From Candidatus Kapaibacterium sp. (GTDB lineage Bacteria; Bacteroidota; Ignavibacteria; Kapaibacteriales; UBA2268): 10,595 nt of DNA. Both the position numbers and the translations under genes were made by a program. The stretch is from NCBI GenBank assembly GCA_938038165.1, contig CALHRB010000269.1, positions 1 through 10,595 on the forward strand, read 5' to 3'. Each line of letters begins with the position of its first letter. The stretch's first letter is position 1. A model generated the notes under the pieces. That model did not search any database. It was not told the origin of the DNA and was given only the letters and a program-made list of their open reading frames with translations. Shown one piece after another: positions 6,007-10,595 of this stretch.

Positions 6007-9000
6007 TTATTTAATAATCACTGCCTTAACTATTGATGTTGCCACTCCCGATTTTAGCACAAAATAATAAACTCCTGATGAGAAAGCATTGGTTTGAACT
6101 TTGTGTTTGTGAATGCCTGCATGTTTGTATTCTGACAGAGCTGTAAGCACATTTCTGCCAAAACTATCCAGAACTTCGAGTGTCACTTGAGCAGGGTTGT
6201 TCAAAGCAAATTGAATATCAGCTTCGTTAGTTATTGGATTGGGTGAAACTATTAGACCAAAGTAATTATTCTCGTTCATTTCATCGTAACCAGTTGATAA
6301 ATCAGTTGTGAATAAGGCGTAAGTGCCATTTTGACTGATTATACCGGCAACCATTTGCTCGACAGTGTCAACTGTGCTTTCAATAACTATCCACTTCCTA
6401 GAATTATTGTCCCATTTGTGAATTTTCAGAGACATTTCATTTTTTAAGATTAAATCAGACTTGGAATAACGCATCATTAAGATATTTGATGATCTTTGTT
6501 GGAAATCCAGAGGATAAGAGGCAATTGAAACAACATAGCCCACATGTTCAGGTTCTTTGACAAGTCCATCGGTTAATGGAAAGAAATCACTGACTAAAAA
6601 TGCAACTTTTCTAACCTCCGAATTTTTCTGGTCAAGTGTAAGTTCAGCAGAACCTAAAGGAGCTATCATTTTATCTTGCCTATCTAAAATTAGATAATGG
6701 CTCGGAACAAAAAAAGGATTACCTGCCTCATCTTTCATACTTAGCTGTAATAAACCATCATTTTCACTCATCTTACCGAGATTTGAGAAATAAGAAATTG
6801 ATTTTTCATCGTACCTCGTATCAATGTTCCGGTAATTATTATTATCAGGGACAAATAGAACAGGTTTATCTGCAAGGGATGCCCCCGAAAATACATTATA
6901 ATTTAGCATGCCCTGTTGATCGAATTGCCAGGTATTGATAAATTTAAAATCACCTTTCACCCTATCAAGACGAACAATCACATCTTCAAGGAATTCATCA
7001 TCAATCCCTTTATCTTGTCCAGTTACAGAAGTAATGTTGTAGAACTTGTAAGCTAAATAATCAACATAGCCAATTAGTGGTAGATATATTTTTTTTGTAT
7101 ATTGAATAGCGACCATATTGCCTACAGAAGCCCCCAAAATCTTAATTTTTCCATCATCAGAAGTTTGTCCTTGATAAGAAAGGGGAATCATGACAAGTGT
7201 AGAAGGGAGGCAATAAAATGAGTGAGCTTTGACCACTTTTTTGCCTTCATCATCCAGACATGTAATATTAATATCACCAGCAGAAGAACTGTGGTTGAAA
7301 ATTAGTATATCCATCGCAGGATCAATTCTGCATTGAGTATGTCCGGAGGAAAAATCAAGAGGTCCAAGCAGATAGTCCCTCCCCGCAGTCAATGTTCTTT
7401 CAGAGGGCTTGTATATCGGGCAGAAAAATTCTCCGTCTGTTGTCGGGTAAGTTTTTTCCCACTTATTTTCGAACTGTGTCCAGCAATCACTACCATTCCA
7501 AGCCCATTGAGCTGTATATTTCCAGTTATTATTGGAATAACGCCCCGGAAAAGACATTTCGGAGGAATATGGACCCCCATTACCGTATTGATATTGCATA
7601 AAACCAAAATTGTAACCTGCTGGAACTGTTTTTTGCTTATTTGTATCCACCCACACATATTCATCATAAAAACCAAAAAGATAATGTCCAAGCTCGTGTG
7701 CAATTGTCGTTATTGAGGCTCTTGCCCAAGAATTATCGGATTCAGTAATCCAAGTGCTCAAAGAAGTTCTGTTTCTTGATGGATCGCCGTTACCATACCA
7801 TCTGCGAGGCATTCTGACTTGAGCATTACTTGCATCGTTTTCTTTTATACCACTTACTGATGCATTGGGCCATACAACATTACTTACAAATACCCTGATG
7901 TCAGCCTGATCCCATTTTTGTTTGTTGTCATAAATTGCAACTTTCTTGATGAATAAATGTCCATCAGTAACATCCCAAAGAAAATTAGACATTGATTTGA
8001 CCCAACTCTTCAGAGTGTCCAGATACTCCTGCTTCGCATCCCACTCAACTGAAATCACAAGGTTAAACAATAGTTGAGTATGGTCCATAGTTATATTCTG
8101 ATATAAATCATTATTAAAAGTATGGTAAGAGGGTTGTCCATCACCATTAAATTTCATGTTGTTAAGTCTGATTTCATACATCTTGTTATCTACTGCTTCG
8201 TGTCCAGTCTTAATTGAATTAAACGATGTGATTACTTTTTCTAATTTCAGTTGGTCGCCCGGTGATAAGCCCAGCAATTTTTCATCAATCGAAAAAACAC
8301 CAGAATTGTTTGTTGTTACTTCTCCTAACAATACAGCATTATTATCACAACTGCCCTTGTAAAGCAAAAATGTCTTATTCGTCAAAAGATTGTTTTTTGC
8401 ATCATAGACCCTGAATCTTTTTCTTTGAGTCCAATCGATAACTCCTGTTATATCTACCCTTGTAATTTTTATCTTAGTCAAGCTTACACCGACAAGCCTG
8501 TCTTTTACATCAATAATGACATCAATAATTCTGTCGGGAAATGTCAAATCCTCATTTTCATTGCTCCATCTGTTTTTTTCAAAGTCGAAAATTCTAATAT
8601 CAAAATCAGAAATTGAAATCAAGTTACGTTTGGAAAATTTGATTTTTCTTACTGCTTTTTGTCCGCTTGGCGGTAAAGTATTCCAAATTTTTCTTGAATA
8701 ATTATATTGGTATATTTGATTGCCAATAGCAGCAAAAAAACCTTGATTATTATCAACGGCAAAATGATTCACATTAGGAGATTCTTTGATGCCTTCAATT
8801 ACTTCCAGCCAGTTCCTTGAGGACAACTCATAAATTGAGTATTGATCTTTTCTGATAGTGCATATAAATGGATTTAAAAATGAGTCAAACTTCACTTTGG
8901 TAACCTTAATCTGTTCAATATTACCTGTAATATTGCTCCATTGTGAACCATTCAGAGAAGCTACTGATTTATAAATTCCATTATCTGTACCAATTGCAAG

Positions 9001-9396
9001 ATCTCCTTCTATGCTCATATCGGAGCAATTAATCATTTCTTGTTTTCGCTGGAAATCATAAATAACCATCCATTCAATTTGGTTTCTTGAGCTTCGATAG
9101 ATTAGGCTTTGTCCGATGATAAATATAAATCCATTCGGAGAAAGATAGATACTTTGAATAATATCCTGATCCATTAATTTATGGCTAAGGTGAGTCCATG
9201 ATTTTCCTTGATTATTCGAAAAATGAACACCCCCGGCATTTGTTCCAATGAACATTTCATCTCCCTCGGAGACAAAACATGTTATTTCAGCATTAAGACC
9301 GTCCGGCAAGTTAACATCATCCCAGAGTCCCTCAGATCTGAGATTAGAGAATAAAAGCAAGAAACAAAAAACAAGTACTGCAAAAAAAGGTCTCAT
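6007..9396 (-). CDS. Secreted CLCA-type zinc metallopeptidase with N-terminal propeller-like region and T9SS sorting domain
   Basis: This is a 1129-residue exported protein. Residues 1-21 form a signal peptide. About 25-310 is beta-propeller-like, with an Asp-box (SNNQGKSW, 60-67) and repeated 'IGTxxGxY'-type strands. About 325-410 looks like a prealbumin-like or carboxypeptidase-regulatory beta domain (LGEVTTNNSGVFSI). The catalytic region, about 435-700, carries HELGHYLFGFYDE at 567-579. This is HExxHxxxGxxDE, the spacing of CLCA metalloproteases, with Glu568 catalytic and His567, His571 and probably Asp578 binding zinc. Cysteines at 638, 659, 689, 713 and 729 follow and may form disulfides. 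Beta-rich domains fill 700-1040. Residues 1045-1129 (SPNPI, then LEVLDSFGRNV and SSGVYYFVL) are a type IX sorting domain. AGGAG (9406-9402) lies 5 nt before the ATG, and an excellent promoter lies upstream. The substrate is unknown. The gene is intact and single, between two terminator or promoter boundaries. Confidence 0.9.
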   Translation of the reverse strand: MRPFFAVLVFCFLLLFSNLRSEGLWDDVNLPDGLNAEITCFVSEGDEMFIGTNAGGVHFSNNQGKSWTHLSHKLMDQDIIQSIYLSPNGFIFIIGQSLIYRSSRNQIEWMVIYDFQRKQEMINCSDMSIEGDLAIGTDNGIYKSVASLNGSQWSNITGNIEQIKVTKVKFDSFLNPFICTIRKDQYSIYELSSRNWLEVIEGIKESPNVNHFAVDNNQGFFAAIGNQIYQYNYSRKIWNTLPPSGQKAVRKIKFSKRNLISISDFDIRIFDFEKNRWSNENEDLTFPDRIIDVIIDVKDRLVGVSLTKIKITRVDITGVIDWTQRKRFRVYDAKNNLLTNKTFLLYKGSCDNNAVLLGEVTTNNSGVFSIDEKLLGLSPGDQLKLEKVITSFNSIKTGHEAVDNKMYEIRLNNMKFNGDGQPSYHTFNNDLYQNITMDHTQLLFNLVISVEWDAKQEYLDTLKSWVKSMSNFLWDVTDGHLFIKKVAIYDNKQKWDQADIRVFVSNVVWPNASVSGIKENDASNAQVRMPRRWYGNGDPSRNRTSLSTWITESDNSWARASITTIAHELGHYLFGFYDEYVWVDTNKQKTVPAGYNFGFMQYQYGNGGPYSSEMSFPGRYSNNNWKYTAQWAWNGSDCWTQFENKWEKTYPTTDGEFFCPIYKPSERTLTAGRDYLLGPLDFSSGHTQCRIDPAMDILIFNHSSSAGDINITCLDDEGKKVVKAHSFYCLPSTLVMIPLSYQGQTSDDGKIKILGASVGNMVAIQYTKKIYLPLIGYVDYLAYKFYNITSVTGQDKGIDDEFLEDVIVRLDRVKGDFKFINTWQFDQQGMLNYNVFSGASLADKPVLFVPDNNNYRNIDTRYDEKSISYFSNLGKMSENDGLLQLSMKDEAGNPFFVPSHYLILDRQDKMIAPLGSAELTLDQKNSEVRKVAFLVSDFFPLTDGLVKEPEHVGYVVSIASYPLDFQQRSSNILMMRYSKSDLILKNEMSLKIHKWDNNSRKWIVIESTVDTVEQMVAGIISQNGTYALFTTDLSTGYDEMNENNYFGLIVSPNPITNEADIQFALNNPAQVTLEVLDSFGRNVLTALSEYKHAGIHKHKVQTNAFSSGVYYFVLKSGVATSIVKAVIIK

Positions 9397-9425
9397 AATA
9401 ACTCCTAAAACGATGGATGATAATC

Positions 9426-9456
9426 CAAATCTAAAAAAAATTTAATTCTCTTCAAA
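9426..9456 (-). promoter_or_regulatory. Bacteroidota-type promoter for the large metallopeptidase gene
   Basis: On the minus strand, TTTG (9456-9453), a 19-nt spacer and TAGATTTG (9433-9426) match the consensus in both boxes and in spacing. The predicted start near 9421 leaves a leader of about 25 nt, which contains the AGGAG ribosome binding site. The rest of 9457-9634 is AT-rich spacer before the divergent gene. In it I see only a weak TATAAT (9604-9609) that could serve the plus strand. Confidence 0.7.
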
Positions 9457-9634
9457 AAATATTTAATGAGAATCTAAAAAAAAAAATTATTAATACTTCA
9501 TTCACTAACACCTTAATTACATTCAATCTTAAATTTTGCTTATCTTGAATGAAATAATTAACTTGTTTTGTTTGAACTTTGTTATTTTAAAAAAATCAAA
9601 GTATATAATATTTTGTTTAATTTGAGATACTATT

Positions 9635-10595
9635 ATGAAAGTTGATTCAATCATTTTCTTGATAATATTACTATTAGCATTTGGATTTTTGTTCTATAAT
9701 TTAAAGCGATTATATTCTTACCTTAAAATGGCACAGCCAGAAATAAGGTGGGATAGACCTTTTGAAAGATTTAACAAAACTCTTAAAGTAGCCATAGGAC
9801 AGTCTAAGATTTTTAGGGATAAGATTGCTGGACCAATACACGCTGCAATATTCTGGGGGTTCCTTGTACTATTATTTTCAGCTTCCGAATCAATAATTCA
9901 GGGATTTGACAGGACTTTTACCTGGAGTTTCCTGGGACCGTTTTTCACTGCAATAACAGTCTCAACTGATATTTTTTGCATAATGATAATACTTGCGGTG
10001 ATATGGGCATTGCTGAGAAGATTCGTTTTCAAAGTGAAAAGATTGCAAGGAGACAGCAAGGAAAAAATAGATGCTGTGATAGTATTAGTAACGATTTTTG
10101 TTATAGTTACTTCTCTTCTTTTCCAAAATGCCGCAATAGAGAAATTTCACTTCCACGCGGGAACATCGGCTCTTAGACCGATATCTCATTACTTAAGTGG
10201 CTTTATAAGTTTTAACTCAGCAATTAATATATATAACATAAGCTGGTGGGTTCACATTATTTTTATATTGTCTTTTATGAACTATCTGCCCTATTCAAAG
10301 CATTTTCACGTTTATACTTCAATACTAAATGTATTTTTCGCACCTCTTGAACCAGCAAACAAACTTAAACCAATAGATTTCGAAAAAGAAGGGACAGAAA
10401 AATTCGGCGTAGTTGACGTTGAAGATTTCACCTGGAAAACAATTTTCGATTCATATACCTGCACCCACTGCGGAAGATGCGACAGTGTCTGCCCCGCTAA
10501 TATAACAGGCAAAGTTTTAAGCCCGAGAAAGATAATAGTAGAAGTCAGAGAAAGAACAACGGACAGAATGCCCATTTTGCAAAAACTAAAGAAAG
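9635..10595 (+). CDS. Membrane cytochrome b / iron-sulfur oxidoreductase, HdrD-like (3' end beyond window)
   Basis: The first 320 residues are visible and the frame is open at the right edge. About five hydrophobic helices (roughly 4-21, 67-85, 106-126, 147-163, 203-219) make a NarI-like cytochrome b region. Candidate heme ligands are His69 (IHAAIFWGF), His207 (SWWVHIIF) and His223/His225 (SKHFHV). A cytoplasmic segment then begins a ferredoxin domain with CTHCGRCDSVCP at 276-287, a full ligand set for one [4Fe-4S] cluster. Proteins of this build normally continue with a second cluster and two CCG domains like heterodisulfide reductase subunit D, for a total near 650-700 residues. Relatives often lie beside etfAB and pass electrons from electron-transfer flavoprotein to menaquinone during fatty acid oxidation. 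Other HdrD-type quinone-linked oxidoreductases are possible. The ATG at 9635 has no Shine-Dalgarno. The gene is divergent from the metallopeptidase gene. Confidence 0.88.
   Translation, partial: MKVDSIIFLIILLLAFGFLFYNLKRLYSYLKMAQPEIRWDRPFERFNKTLKVAIGQSKIFRDKIAGPIHAAIFWGFLVLLFSASESIIQGFDRTFTWSFLGPFFTAITVSTDIFCIMIILAVIWALLRRFVFKVKRLQGDSKEKIDAVIVLVTIFVIVTSLLFQNAAIEKFHFHAGTSALRPISHYLSGFISFNSAINIYNISWWVHIIFILSFMNYLPYSKHFHVYTSILNVFFAPLEPANKLKPIDFEKEGTEKFGVVDVEDFTWKTIFDSYTCTHCGRCDSVCPANITGKVLSPRKIIVEVRERTTDRMPILQKLKK

Noticed and set aside
7333..7716. 127-codon open frame on the plus strand
   Set aside because: It lies antisense within the large metallopeptidase gene over its conserved catalytic part, its protein resembles no family, and it has no promoter or ribosome binding site.
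9604..9609. TATAAT as a promoter for the cytochrome b/HdrD-like gene
   Set aside because: The -35 candidate TTGTTA is 19 nt away, and the box does not fit the TAnnTTTG pattern used by other genes here. Such a match is likely by chance in this AT-rich spacer.
10312..10575. 87-codon open frame on the minus strand at the right edge
   Set aside because: It is antisense to the iron-sulfur motif of the cytochrome b/HdrD-like gene, which is clearly the real coding strand.
1..10595. CRISPR arrays, insertion sequences, phage or toxin-antitoxin modules
   Set aside because: I saw no spaced direct repeats, transposase or integrase motifs, terminal inverted repeats or target duplications in the window.

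Overview
This AT-rich window reads as a chromosomal segment from a member of the Bacteroidota/Chlorobiota (FCB) group, perhaps an Ignavibacteria- or Kapabacteria-like lineage. Three kinds of evidence support this. Two large secreted proteins end in type IX secretion (T9SS) C-terminal sorting domains with PNP motifs. Several intergenic regions carry the Bacteroidota-type promoter (TTTG, about 19-22 nt, TAnnTTTG). The ribosomal proteins L31 and S18 also look like that group. The exact lineage is an inference. I see no CRISPR array, insertion sequence, prophage or integration site.

Layout from left to right. Positions 1-491 (minus) hold the 5' part of a one-helix membrane protein of DUF3592 type, cut by the window edge. 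It sits 12 nt downstream of a secreted M1 family zinc aminopeptidase (504-2645, minus), and the two probably form an operon. A divergent intergenic region separates the peptidase from an aldo/keto reductase (about 2760-3581, plus). The reductase converges on an AmpG-like major facilitator transporter (3578-4900, minus), and their stop codons overlap. The transporter seems to start at a TTG codon.

A second divergent promoter region (4901-5039) drives a compact plus-strand operon: a 58-residue basic protein (5040-5216), a zinc-ligand-free ribosomal protein L31 (5224-5457) and a cysteine-free ribosomal protein S18 (5457-5723). The operon ends in a hairpin terminator. A tRNA-His (GTG) with its own promoter follows, and then a bidirectional terminator.

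Positions 6007-9396 (minus) encode a 1129-residue secreted metallopeptidase. It has an N-terminal propeller-like region, an HExxHxxxGxxDE active site of the kind found in CLCA proteins, and a T9SS tail. The right end (9635-10595, plus) holds the N-terminal 320 residues of a membrane cytochrome b/iron-sulfur protein. It is probably an electron-transfer flavoprotein:quinone oxidoreductase or a related HdrD-type enzyme, cut by the window edge.

The genes are mostly single-gene or two-gene units and do not form one pathway. The two exported peptidases share an export route (T9SS). The three small genes share a translation role, assuming the 58-residue protein is ribosome-associated. The most promising items for follow-up are the 58-residue protein and the large metallopeptidase.
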